9,756 nt of DNA from a bacterium (lineage in GTDB: Bacteria > Armatimonadota > HRBIN16): NCBI GenBank assembly GCA_025057335.1, contig JANWXG010000082.1, forward strand, positions 1-9,756, read 5' to 3'. The notes under the pieces are model-generated. The model was given only the letters and a program-made list of their open reading frames with translations. It did not search any database and was not told the origin of the DNA. Position 1 is the first letter of the stretch. The number at the start of each line of letters is the position of its first letter. Both the position numbers and the translations under genes were made by a program. Positions 1 through 7,661 of the stretch are shown piece by piece.

Positions 1-310
1 GGCGCGCGAACGGTTCCCGGTGAAGTTCTTCCTGGTGGCGATGCTGTTTATCATCTTCGATGTGGAGACCATCTTCCTGTATCCCTGGGCGGTCATCTTC
101 CGTGATGCGCCCAATCCCGTGCAGGGTTTCCTGCTGCTGGAGATGGGCGTGTTTATCGCCATCCTGTTCGTGGGCTACTTCTACATGCTGGGCACGCGCG
201 CCTTGGAGTGGGAAGAGTCCGAGCGGGCGCAGCCACGACGGGTGCAGTTGAGGGCGACGGCGGAGCGGCTCGAGCCCGCCCAGAGGGAAGAGGTCGCGCT
301 GTCGCGGTGA
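1..310 (+). CDS. nuoA: NADH-quinone oxidoreductase subunit A (5' end outside window)
   Basis: Small membrane subunit of complex I, located where the membrane arm meets the peripheral arm beside the quinone channel. The first complete codon is at base 2, giving 102 visible residues; the first of the three usual transmembrane helices is missing because the window cuts the gene. A GTG at 20 lies inside the conserved block R-F-P-V-K-F-F-L and is not the real start. The second helix carries the family block F-D-V-E with acidic residues D20 and E22 (window numbering), followed by F-L-Y-P-W-A; the third helix spans about 42-63. NuoA proteins usually stop just after the R-A-L-E-W-E block (66-71); this one continues for about 31 charged residues to a TGA at 308-310. 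The gene is followed after 10 nt by nuoC, not by the expected nuoB. Identity is secure; the role of the tail is unknown. Confidence 0.93.
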   Translation, partial: ARERFPVKFFLVAMLFIIFDVETIFLYPWAVIFRDAPNPVQGFLLLEMGVFIAILFVGYFYMLGTRALEWEESERAQPRRVQLRATAERLEPAQREEVALSR

Positions 311-320
311 GGAGAGGAGC

Positions 321-908
321 ATGAGCGAGACCACAGCCGAGCAGATGAGCGAGCGCGCGGACGTGCTACGGTTGCGCGAACGGTTCCCCCAGGCGATTCA
401 AGAGGTGTATTCCTTTCGCGGGGATACCTGGGTGGTGATAGACAGGAACTACCTCGTGGAGGTGTGCCAGTTTCTGCGCGACGACCCCGAGCTGAGCTAC
501 CGTATGCTCTCAGACATCGTGGGCATCGACCAGCTGGGGCGGCGTGAACCGCGCTTCGAGGTGGTGTATAACCTGTACTCTTTCAAGAGCTTCACTCGCC
601 TGTTCCTGAAGGTGCGGGTGAACGAGGGCGAGACCATCCCGTCGGTCACTGGCGTCTACCCCGGCGCCAACTTCCCGGAGCGGGAAGTGTACGACATGTT
701 CGGCATCGTCTTCGAGGGGCATCCCGACCTGCGGCGCATCCTCATGCCCGACGACTGGGTGGGGCATCCGCTGCGCAAGGACTTCCCGCTGGGCGGCGAG
801 CAGGTGGTGTTTGACAAGGGTACGCTGGGTCCCTCTATCGAGGAGGTGCAGACGCCGCACCCGGGCGAGTCCTTCTTTGGCAAGACGGGGCTTTCCAGCA
901 GAGAGTGA
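321..908 (+). CDS. nuoC: NADH-quinone oxidoreductase subunit C (30 kDa subunit)
   Basis: Hydrophilic subunit of the connecting (Q) module of complex I, which packs against NuoD and NuoB near the quinone site. It carries no cofactor. The protein has 195 residues, a normal length for a stand-alone NuoC not fused to NuoD. The 30 kDa signature is clear at about 117-141: N-F-P-E-R-E-V-Y-D-M-F-G followed by H-P-D-L-R-R-I-L, then the G-H-P-L-R-K-D-F-P-L block at 148-157. The ATG at 321 is chosen because a strong Shine-Dalgarno GGAGAGGAG (311-319) lies directly before it. The gene starts 10 nt after nuoA and ends 15 nt before nuoD, so it is almost certainly cotranscribed. The last 35 residues beyond the K-D-F-P-L block look variable. 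Confidence 0.96.
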   Translation: MSETTAEQMSERADVLRLRERFPQAIQEVYSFRGDTWVVIDRNYLVEVCQFLRDDPELSYRMLSDIVGIDQLGRREPRFEVVYNLYSFKSFTRLFLKVRVNEGETIPSVTGVYPGANFPEREVYDMFGIVFEGHPDLRRILMPDDWVGHPLRKDFPLGGEQVVFDKGTLGPSIEEVQTPHPGESFFGKTGLSSRE

Positions 909-923
909 TAGGCGGAGGCAACG

Positions 924-2132
924 ATGAGCATCACACGCGAACAGATGGAGATACTGCCCGGAGCCGCCGAAGGCTCGATGGTCATCAACATGGGACCGCA
1001 GCATCCCAGCACGCACGGCGTGTTGCGGCTGGTGGTGGAGCTGGACGGCGAGACCATCGTAGATGTGGTGCCGCACATCGGTTACCTGCACACGGGCATC
1101 GAGAAGACCTGCGAATACGAGCAGTACCAGAAGTGCATCCCCCTGGTGGAGCGGATGGACTACCTCTCCGCCATGAACAACTCGCTGGCGTTCGTGCTGT
1201 CGGTGGAGAAGCTGCTGGATATCGAGGTGCCTCCGCGCGGCGTGTGGATGCGCATGATTTTCAGCGAGCTGCAACGCATCGCCAGCCATCTGGTGTGGCT
1301 GGGCACGCACGCCCTCGACATCGGCGCGATGACCCCCTTCTTCTACTGCTTCCGCGAGCGCGAGCGCATCCTCGACATGTTTGAACATCTGTCGGGTGTG
1401 CGCATGTTCCCCTCGTGGATTCAGGTGGGCGGCTGGCGAGCTGACATGCCCGAAGGCTTGCTGGACAAAATCGCCAAGTTCGTGGAAGAGTTCCCCGCCA
1501 AGGTGGACGATTACGAGGGACTGCTGACCGAGAACCCCATCTGGGTGGAGCGCACGCGCAACATCGGCATCATTACGGTAGACGAGTGCCTCGCCTACGG
1601 CATCACGGGACCCATCCTGCGCGGCAGCGGCTACGCTTTCGACCTGCGCAAAGCCAACCCTTATCTCTACTACGACCAGGTGGAGTTCGACATCCCGACA
1701 GGCACGGTAGGCGACGTGTACGACCGCTTCCTCGTGCGCATGGAGGAGATGCGCCAGTCCACGCGCATCCTCAAGCAGTGTCTGGAGCGCATTCCCGAGG
1801 GACCTGTGAGCAGCGACGACCGCAAAGTAGTGCCGCCGCCGCGCGAGGAGCTGGACAATAGCATGGAGTCGCTCATCCATCATTTCAAGTTGTGGACGGA
1901 GGGCTTCCGCCCGCCCGAGGGTGAGGCGTATGTGCCTATCGAGGGACCCAAGGGCGAAATCGGCTACTACGTGGTGAGCGACGGCAGCAACCGCCCCTGG
2001 CGCGTGAAGACACGCCCGCCTTGCTTCATGAACCTGCAGGCGCTGCCCCTGATGAGCAAGGGGCACATGGTGGCGGACATCGTGGCGATTATTGGAAGCA
2101 TCGACATCGTGTTGGGAGAGATCGACCGATGA
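924..2132 (+). CDS. nuoD: NADH-quinone oxidoreductase subunit D (49 kDa subunit)
   Basis: Connecting-arm subunit that forms the quinone-reduction site together with NuoB. The protein has 402 residues, typical of unfused NuoD. It opens with N-M-G-P-Q-H-P-S-T-H-G-V-L-R (22-35), then H-I-G-Y-L-H-T-G-I-E-K (51-61) and R-M-D-Y (77-80). H31 and Y80 are 49 residues apart, matching the His/Tyr pair known to hold the quinone headgroup in Thermus Nqo4 (H38/Y87). The C-terminal block ending G-E-I-D-R is the normal family end. The ATG at 924 follows a GGCGGAGG ribosome-binding site at 911-918. The stop overlaps the nuoE start as ATGA (2129-2132), suggesting translational coupling. All visible key residues are intact. 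Confidence 0.97.
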   Translation: MSITREQMEILPGAAEGSMVINMGPQHPSTHGVLRLVVELDGETIVDVVPHIGYLHTGIEKTCEYEQYQKCIPLVERMDYLSAMNNSLAFVLSVEKLLDIEVPPRGVWMRMIFSELQRIASHLVWLGTHALDIGAMTPFFYCFRERERILDMFEHLSGVRMFPSWIQVGGWRADMPEGLLDKIAKFVEEFPAKVDDYEGLLTENPIWVERTRNIGIITVDECLAYGITGPILRGSGYAFDLRKANPYLYYDQVEFDIPTGTVGDVYDRFLVRMEEMRQSTRILKQCLERIPEGPVSSDDRKVVPPPREELDNSMESLIHHFKLWTEGFRPPEGEAYVPIEGPKGEIGYYVVSDGSNRPWRVKTRPPCFMNLQALPLMSKGHMVADIVAIIGSIDIVLGEIDR

Positions 2133-2788
2133 GCGAGCCGATTCGACTGGGCGAGTATCCCCGCATGCGACGGGTGGACGAGCGCAAGCCGCCCGAGCTG
2201 CGCTTCTCGCAACGAGCGATAGAAGAGCTGGAGCGTATTAAAAAGCACTATCCGAACAAGCGGGCAGCCATGTTGCCTGCGCTGTGGATTGCGCAACGCG
2301 AGTACGGCGGCTACCTGCCCCCTGAGGCGCTGATGGAGGTCGCCTACCGCATGGGCACGTCGTATGCCGTCGTGGAGGGCGTGGCAACCTTCTACACAAT
2401 GTACAACAAACGCCCTGTCGGTCGGGTGATGCTGGAGGTCTGCACGAACCTGACCTGTTCCATCTGCGGCGGCTACGAGATTCTGCGCTATCTGGAAGAG
2501 AAGCTGGGCATTCGGGTGGGCGAGACCACGCCCGACGGGCAGTTCACGCTGATGGAGGTGGAATGCCTCAACGACTGTGGCAACGCCCCGGTGATGCAGG
2601 TGGGCAACCGCTACTACGGCAACCTCACTCTGGAGAAGATCGACGCGCTGCTGGAAGAGCTGAAGAGCAGCGAGGAGCATACAGTGGTGCAACTGGCAGA
2701 CACTATCGTGCAATGTCACTTGACGGAGAGTGAGAGGCAGGACATCGAGCGCGCGCTCGCCAGAGCAGCACAGGCGGAGGAGGCGTAA
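2129..2788 (+). CDS. nuoE: NADH-quinone oxidoreductase subunit E (24 kDa, [2Fe-2S] subunit)
   Basis: Subunit of the NADH dehydrogenase module with a thioredoxin-like fold that carries the N1a [2Fe-2S] cluster. The protein has 219 residues from the ATG at 2129, preceded by GGGAGAG at 2114-2120. An in-frame ATG at 2021 lies deep inside nuoD and encodes unrelated residues, so it is rejected. The helical N-terminal part (about 25-95) contains the family motif G-V-A-T-F-Y-T-M-Y. The cluster ligands are C105 and C110 (C-x4-C) and C146 and C150 (C-x3-C, in E-C-L-N-D-C-G-N-A-P). After the usual end of the fold near residue 178 there are about 40 extra residues, partly helical and containing C196, so the protein is longer than the roughly 165-180 residues of E. 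coli NuoE or Thermus Nqo2. The stop is 2 nt before nuoF. Confidence 0.96.
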   Translation: MSEPIRLGEYPRMRRVDERKPPELRFSQRAIEELERIKKHYPNKRAAMLPALWIAQREYGGYLPPEALMEVAYRMGTSYAVVEGVATFYTMYNKRPVGRVMLEVCTNLTCSICGGYEILRYLEEKLGIRVGETTPDGQFTLMEVECLNDCGNAPVMQVGNRYYGNLTLEKIDALLEELKSSEEHTVVQLADTIVQCHLTESERQDIERALARAAQAEEA

Positions 2789-2790
2789 AG

Positions 2791-4080
<1,290 letters not shown>

Positions 4081-4094
4081 CCCTTGCTCCTCTT

Positions 4095-4157
4095 TTCCCC
4101 TCTCCCAGTGGGAGAGGGGACGGGGGGAGAGGTCTATCCCCTCTAGTGGAAAAGGGG
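4095..4157. repeat. GC-rich palindromic (REP-like) element between convergent operons
   Basis: A perfect 10-bp inverted repeat, CCCCTCTCCC (4097-4106) and GGGAGAGGGG (4110-4119) around a 3-nt loop AGT, is followed by a G-rich stretch (4122-4132) and by a second, degenerate copy of the same theme (CCCCTCTAGTGG...AAAAGGGG, 4138-4157). It fills most of the 91-bp spacer between the nuoF and pntB stop codons. Neither strand has a T-run after the stem, so it is not a textbook intrinsic terminator, but the hairpin could protect 3' ends or cause pausing on both convergent transcripts. This CCCTCTCCC/GGGAGAGGG pattern resembles short dispersed palindromes seen in many GC-rich genomes, which is why I call it REP-like; copy number cannot be seen from one window. 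Confidence 0.6.
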
Positions 4158-4171
4158 CTCTTGCAACGACT

Positions 4172-5566
4172 TCACTTCTCCTGCCCAATCACCTTTACCA
4201 ACTCGCCCAGGTATGCCTTCGCGTCACCGAAGAGCATCAGCGTCTTGTCCATGTAGTACAGCTCGTTCTCAATGCCCGCGAAGCCGGGGTTCATACTGCG
4301 CTTGATGACCATCACCGTGCGCGCCCTGTCCGCCTCGATGATGGGCATGCCGTAGATGGGGCTGTTCTTGTCGTGCTTAGCAGCGGGGTTCACCACGTCG
4401 TTAGCACCAATCACTAGCGCCACGTCCGTGTGAGGCAGTTCGGCGTTGATATCCTCCATCTCGTACAGACGATCGTAGGGGATGTCCGCCTCTGCCAGCA
4501 GCACGTTCATGTGTCCGGGCATGCGTCCTGCGACGGGATGGATGCCGAACTTTACATCGATGCCGCGTCGGGTCAGCTGGTCAAACAGCTCGCGCACCTT
4601 GTGTTGCGCCTGCGCCACCGCCATCCCGTAGCCAGGGATAATCACTACCGACGAAGCGGAGAGCAGGATGTCTGCCGCCTCCTCAGGGGTGGCGCTGCGC
4701 ACCGTGCGCTCCTCTGCCTTCAACGCCTGTGGCGACACCTGCCCAAACGCGCCGAACAGCACGTTCGTGAACGAGCGGTTCATCGCCTTGCACATAATGA
4801 CGGAGAGGATGAAGCCTGAGGAACCGTCCAGCGCGCCCGCCACTACCAGCAGCTTGTTCTCCAGCACGAAGCCCATCGCCGACGCCGAGATGCCCGCGTA
4901 GGAGTTGAGCAGGGCGATGACAGTAGGCATGTCCGCGCCGCCGATGGGCAGGATGAGCATCACGCCGAACGCCAGCGCCAGGGCTATAAAGATAGGGAAT
5001 AGCCAAATCTGCTGCGGACTCACCGTCAGATAGATGCCGATAGCGACCGCTATCGCCAGTATAGAGAGGTTGACGACGTTCTGCCCGCGATACACGATGG
5101 GGCGAGTGGGGATAATCTCCTGCAGCTTGCCGAACGCCATCAGGCTACCTGTAAACGTGAGGAATCCCAGCAGCACCTCGAAACAGAGCACCGCCATGAT
5201 AAACGTGGTCAGGCGTTCGGGTTCGTTGGCGTGCCAGAGGTAGTACTTGGCAGTTCCCACTAGCCCTACAGCCAGCCCGCCGAAGGAGTGGGAAAGGGCG
5301 GTTCGCTGTGGCACGTGCGTCATGGGCATCAGATAGGCGATGGGGATGCCGATGGCGGCACCAATCAGCAGCGTGACGACAATCCACTTGTAGCTGACAA
5401 TCTCGGGCAGCAACAGCGTGCCCACAATCGCGATGACCATCCCAACTTCGCCCGCAACCACGCCCCGACGAGCGGTCGGCACCGCGCTCAGCCACTTCAG
5501 CGACAGGATGAACAGGGCAGCGGCGACGATGTAGCTGATCTGCGCGATAATCTCCTGCGTGCTCAT
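4172..5566 (-). CDS. pntB: NAD(P)+ transhydrogenase (proton-translocating) beta subunit
   Basis: Membrane subunit of the proton-translocating transhydrogenase. It supplies most of the membrane domain (dII) and the NADP(H)-binding domain dIII. The protein has 464 residues, the normal length. Membrane helices fill about residues 5-270. H93 in the L-S-H-S-F-G-G-L block matches the proton-channel His91 of E. coli PntB, and N221 in L-N-S-Y-A-G matches its Asn222. dIII shows G-Y-G-M-A-V-A-Q-A-Q (312-321), H-P-V-A-G-R-M-P-G-H-M-N (343-354), G-A-N-D-V-V-N-P (387-394) and K-R-S-M-N-P-G-F-A-G (422-431), all typical NADP-site motifs. The ATG at 5564-5566 follows GGGGGAGG (5572-5579) and overlaps the pntA2 stop as ATGA, so the two are translationally coupled. 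It is the last gene of the operon. Confidence 0.97.
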   Translation of the reverse strand: MSTQEIIAQISYIVAAALFILSLKWLSAVPTARRGVVAGEVGMVIAIVGTLLLPEIVSYKWIVVTLLIGAAIGIPIAYLMPMTHVPQRTALSHSFGGLAVGLVGTAKYYLWHANEPERLTTFIMAVLCFEVLLGFLTFTGSLMAFGKLQEIIPTRPIVYRGQNVVNLSILAIAVAIGIYLTVSPQQIWLFPIFIALALAFGVMLILPIGGADMPTVIALLNSYAGISASAMGFVLENKLLVVAGALDGSSGFILSVIMCKAMNRSFTNVLFGAFGQVSPQALKAEERTVRSATPEEAADILLSASSVVIIPGYGMAVAQAQHKVRELFDQLTRRGIDVKFGIHPVAGRMPGHMNVLLAEADIPYDRLYEMEDINAELPHTDVALVIGANDVVNPAAKHDKNSPIYGMPIIEADRARTVMVIKRSMNPGFAGIENELYYMDKTLMLFGDAKAYLGELVKVIGQEK

Positions 5567-5874
5567 GACGACCTCCCCCGTTCGCCCGGCTCGCGCTTCT
5601 TGAACATCTTTAGCATGCGGTCGGTAATCAGGAAGCCGCTCACCACGTTAATCGAGGCAGCAGTCACCGCGACGCCGCTCAGCACCATCGAGAGCACGTC
5701 GTGCTCTGCGCCCAGCACCAGCAAAGCGCCCACCAGGCTAATCGCAGAGATGGCGTTAGTGAGCGACATCAGCGGCGTGTGCAGCAACGGCGAGACGCGA
5801 CGTATCACCTCGAAGCCGATGAAGGTCGCCAGTACGAACACGAACACATAGCTCAGGATGTCCTCAATGCCCAT
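5563..5874 (-). CDS. pntAB: NAD(P)+ transhydrogenase alpha subunit part 2 (membrane segment)
   Basis: Small membrane polypeptide corresponding to the C-terminal part of the single-chain PntA of E. coli, made here as a separate protein as in Rhodospirillum rubrum and Thermus. The protein has 103 residues with hydrophobic segments at about 5-24, 43-55 and 61-85, separated by the conserved block H-T-P-L-M-S-L-T-N-A-I-S (32-43). The C-terminal tail is short and basic (K-K-R-E-P-G-E-R-G-R). The ATG at 5872-5874 is preceded by a near-perfect Shine-Dalgarno AAGGAGG (5882-5888) that overlaps the stop codon of the upstream gene; the spacer between the two genes is 12 nt. Its own stop overlaps the pntB start by 4 nt. 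Assignment is firm from the motif and the operon position. Confidence 0.95.
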   Translation of the reverse strand: MGIEDILSYVFVFVLATFIGFEVIRRVSPLLHTPLMSLTNAISAISLVGALLVLGAEHDVLSMVLSGVAVTAASINVVSGFLITDRMLKMFKKREPGERGRSS

Positions 5875-5886
5875 CTCGTTGCCTCC

Positions 5887-7044
5887 TTACGCGCTGAGAC
5901 CAAGCCTCTCGCGCACACGCGGATGCACCACCTGCCCGTCGCGTGTGAGCAGGGTCTCGCTGAGAATCTGGTCCTCCAAGTTGAGATGCAATTCACCGTC
6001 CTTGAGCAGGTTGAGTGCGAAGCTGCTGATGTTCTTGGCGAAGAGCTGGCTGGCGTGGTAGGGCATCGTGGCGGGCAGGTTGAGCGGACCGATGATCGTC
6101 ACGCCCTGATGCACAATGGTCTGTCCGGGCTGCGTGAGCTCACAGTTGCCGCCCCGCTCCGCCGCGAGGTCTACAATCACCGAGCCGGGGCGCATGCCCT
6201 CTACCATCTCGCGTGTGATGAGCACAGGGGCACGCTGACCAGGCACTGCCGCCGTCGTAATCACCACGTCGTTTTCGGGCAGCACGTCCTTCATCAGCTC
6301 CGCCTGCCGACGGTAGAACTCCTCGCCCAGCGCCCGAGCGTAGCCGCTCGCGTCCTGCGCGTCCTGCGCCTCCAGCGGCAGCTCCACGAAACGCGCGCCG
6401 AGGCTCTCCACCTGCTCACGCACAGCGGGGCGCACGTCGTAGGCGCTCACCACCGCCCCCAGTCGTCGCGCCGTCGCAATCGCCTGTAGCCCCGCGACGC
6501 CCGCGCCAATGACGAACACACGGGCGGGGGTAATCGTGCCTGCAGCGGTCATCATCATCGGGAAGATTTTGGTCAGCGCGTTCGCAGCCAGCAGCACCGC
6601 CTTGTAGCCCGCAAGGTTGGACTGCGAGGAGAGTACGTCCATCGGTTGGGCGCGCGTGATGCGGGGAACCAGCTCCAACGCGAAGGCGAGGATGCCCTTC
6701 TCCGCTGCCTCCGCAACGGGTTCAGGCGCCCATAGCGGGTCCATCAGCGCAATCCACACCTGCCCCTCCCGCGCCAGCGACAGGTCCTCCCTCCAGCCGT
6801 CGGGATTTGCGCCTAGCGCACGTACCTGCAGCACCATCTCCGCACTCCTAATCACCTCCTCACGGGAGGGAAGCACGGTCGCTCCTGCATCGGCGTACTC
6901 CAGGTCGGAAAAGCCTGCCGCCTTGCCTGCTCCCGCCTGCACCAGTACCTCTGCCTTCGCCTTCCTTAGCGCGGCGATGGCAGCAGGCACCAGCGCCACG
7001 CGAGCCTCGCCTGAGAAGGTCTCCTGCGTCACTCCGATACGCAT
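5887..7044 (-). CDS. pntAA: NAD(P)+ transhydrogenase alpha subunit part 1 (NAD(H)-binding domain dI)
   Basis: Soluble NAD(H)-binding domain of the transhydrogenase; it exchanges hydride with NADP(H) bound on PntB, driven by proton flow. From the ATG at 7044 the protein has 385 residues, close to the 384 of R. rubrum PntAA, and begins M-R-I-G-V-T-Q-E-T. An ATG at 7089 would add 15 residues but has no ribosome-binding site; the chosen start has only a weak one (GGGGCAG). The R-Q-D loop residues R128, Q133 and D136 are present in R-I-T-R-A-Q-P-M-D, followed by S-S-Q-S-N-L-A-G-Y-K. The Rossmann motif G-A-G-V-A-G-L-Q-A is at 180-188 with the NAD-selecting acid D203. It leads the operon pntAA-pntAB-pntB and is divergent from the ferredoxin genes across a 210-bp spacer. 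Confidence 0.96.
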   Translation of the reverse strand: MRIGVTQETFSGEARVALVPAAIAALRKAKAEVLVQAGAGKAAGFSDLEYADAGATVLPSREEVIRSAEMVLQVRALGANPDGWREDLSLAREGQVWIALMDPLWAPEPVAEAAEKGILAFALELVPRITRAQPMDVLSSQSNLAGYKAVLLAANALTKIFPMMMTAAGTITPARVFVIGAGVAGLQAIATARRLGAVVSAYDVRPAVREQVESLGARFVELPLEAQDAQDASGYARALGEEFYRRQAELMKDVLPENDVVITTAAVPGQRAPVLITREMVEGMRPGSVIVDLAAERGGNCELTQPGQTIVHQGVTIIGPLNLPATMPYHASQLFAKNISSFALNLLKDGELHLNLEDQILSETLLTRDGQVVHPRVRERLGLSA

Positions 7045-7158
7045 CGCTCTGCCCCATATCGTTAGAATAAGGAATTGACTACACTTCATTTATGCAATCG
7101 GGCAACGTTTCCTGCCTCGTGTAGAGCACCCTGTACAGCCACCAACACCACACTGCCT

Positions 7159-7172
7159 GTGACTTAAGTCAC
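7159..7172. promoter_or_regulatory. Predicted Crp/Fnr-family operator, site 1 (upstream of first ferredoxin)
   Basis: A perfect 14-bp palindrome, GTGACTTAAGTCAC, preceded by T, so it reads as the CRP-type pattern TGTGA-N6-TCAC. It lies in the 210-bp spacer between pntAA and the first ferredoxin gene. Its centre (7165.5) is 32 bp upstream of the centre of a TAAAAT -10 box, which is the class II activator geometry. Near-identical sites occur at 7580-7593 and 8685-8698. The likely binder is the Crp/Fnr protein encoded at 7940-8650 (inference). Confidence 0.75.
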
Positions 7173-7194
7173 TGCACCAGATAGACTCATCCGA

Positions 7195-7200
7195 TAAAAT
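7195..7200 (+). promoter_or_regulatory. Predicted -10 box of the first ferredoxin promoter
   Basis: TAAAAT matches the sigma-70 -10 consensus at five of six bases. It implies a start of transcription near 7207 and a leader of about 48 nt. No good -35 hexamer stands at the usual distance (the bases there read CTGCAC), which is expected where an activator bound at -41.5 replaces -35 recognition. This is a prediction from sequence only. Confidence 0.5.
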
Positions 7201-7234
7201 AATACCGACAATCGAGTAAGGAACAACTTTCTGC

Positions 7235-7244
7235 AAGGAGGTCA
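7235..7244 (+). promoter_or_regulatory. Ribosome-binding site of first ferredoxin, unusually far from start
   Basis: AAGGAGGTCA is an almost full anti-16S match, but its GGAGGT core ends 12 nt before the ATG at 7255, longer than the usual 5-9 nt. No in-frame start codon lies closer. The second ferredoxin gene has the same core and the same 12-nt spacing, so the long spacer is conserved between the paralogues. Confidence 0.65.
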
Positions 7245-7254
7245 TCTGTTTCCG

Positions 7255-7524
7255 ATGGCATATGTGATTGTGGACACCTGCACCAAGGACAACGCCTGTG
7301 TGGACGTCTGTCCGGTGGACTGCATCAAGGAAGGCGTCTTTACCGACAGCGACGGTAAAGTGTACGATATGCTGTTCATCAACCCCGACGAGTGCATCGA
7401 CTGCGGCTTGTGCGAGCCAGAGTGTCCTACGAACTCCATCTTCGCGGAGATCAACCTGCCGCCGGAGTTGAAGCACTTCGCCCGCATCAACCGCGAAGCC
7501 TTCGCGAGTGGACAGGTCGGGTAG
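7255..7524 (+). CDS. 7Fe ferredoxin ([3Fe-4S][4Fe-4S]), first of tandem pair
   Basis: Small cytoplasmic electron carrier of 89 residues. The first cluster motif is C9-x5-C15-x3-C19-P-x2-C23; the cysteine that would complete a first [4Fe-4S] set is absent, so a [3Fe-4S] cluster is predicted there. The second motif is C47-x2-C50-x2-C53-x3-C57-P in D-E-C-I-D-C-G-L-C-E-P-E-C-P, typical of the Azotobacter FdI/Thermus type. The C9-C15 loop is two residues shorter than in the neighbouring paralogue, whose C-x7-C spacing is the usual one for these proteins. The C-terminal I-N-R-E-A-F region is the normal helical tail. Upstream lie a palindromic Crp/Fnr-type site and a -10 box, so activator-dependent expression is likely. 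The electron partner cannot be deduced. Confidence 0.93.
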   Translation: MAYVIVDTCTKDNACVDVCPVDCIKEGVFTDSDGKVYDMLFINPDECIDCGLCEPECPTNSIFAEINLPPELKHFARINREAFASGQVG

Positions 7525-7536
7525 AGCAAGTCGAGA

Positions 7537-7555
7537 GGGGCGGGATGACCGCCCC
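7537..7555 (+). terminator. GC-rich hairpin after first ferredoxin (possible terminator or attenuator)
   Basis: GGGGCGG (7537-7543) can pair with CCGCCCC (7549-7555) around a GATGA loop, 12 nt after the stop codon of the first ferredoxin. No T-run follows, only a C-rich tract, so intrinsic termination is doubtful. The hairpin may stabilise the 3' end or partly separate the two ferredoxin transcription units. Confidence 0.4.
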
Positions 7556-7579
7556 CTCCCCTCCCCCATCCTCGGTTCT

Positions 7580-7593
7580 GTGACTTAAATCAC
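7580..7593. promoter_or_regulatory. Predicted Crp/Fnr-family operator, site 2 (upstream of second ferredoxin)
   Basis: GTGACTTAAATCAC, again preceded by T, differs from the site before the first ferredoxin at one base, which breaks the palindrome at one pair. Its centre (7586.5) lies 85.5 bp before the ATG at 7672, close to the 89.5 bp seen for the first gene. The bases at the equivalent -10 position (7616-7621, TAAGTA) are a poor match, so the promoter itself is uncertain. Confidence 0.68.
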
Positions 7594-7652
7594 GGCACTT
7601 TTTCCTTTGCTGAGGTAAGTAGTAGGCGGAGGTTCATTCTGCAAAAACTCCA

Positions 7653-7661
7653 GGGAGGTCA
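7653..7661 (+). promoter_or_regulatory. Ribosome-binding site of second ferredoxin, unusually far from start
   Basis: GGGAGGTCA, with the GGAGGT core ending 12 nt before the ATG at 7672, is the same core and spacing as in the first ferredoxin leader. The intervening bases differ (AAGTATCTACG against TCTGTTTCCG), so distance is kept more than sequence. Confidence 0.62.

Noticed and set aside
510..2066. Long open frame on the minus strand (518 codons) across nuoC-nuoD
   Set aside because: Histidine-, arginine- and alanine-rich shadow translation antisense to two well-recognised complex I genes; typical of GC-rich DNA and without any domain I recognise.
2021..2128. Upstream in-frame ATG that would lengthen NuoE by 36 residues
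   Set aside because: The added residues lie within the conserved end of nuoD and look unrelated to NuoE; the ATG at 2129 has a good ribosome-binding site and the usual ATGA overlap.
4110..4132. G-quadruplex in the nuoF/pntB spacer
   Set aside because: G-runs are present but a regular set of four separated triplets is lacking; the inverted-repeat explanation is simpler.
5701..6489. Plus-strand open frame of 262 codons antisense to pntAA and pntAB
   Set aside because: Shadow of conserved transhydrogenase genes; low-complexity H/R/A-rich translation.
7045..7089. Longer pntAA start at 7089
   Set aside because: No ribosome-binding site before it, and the family N-terminus M-R-I-G-V begins at 7044.
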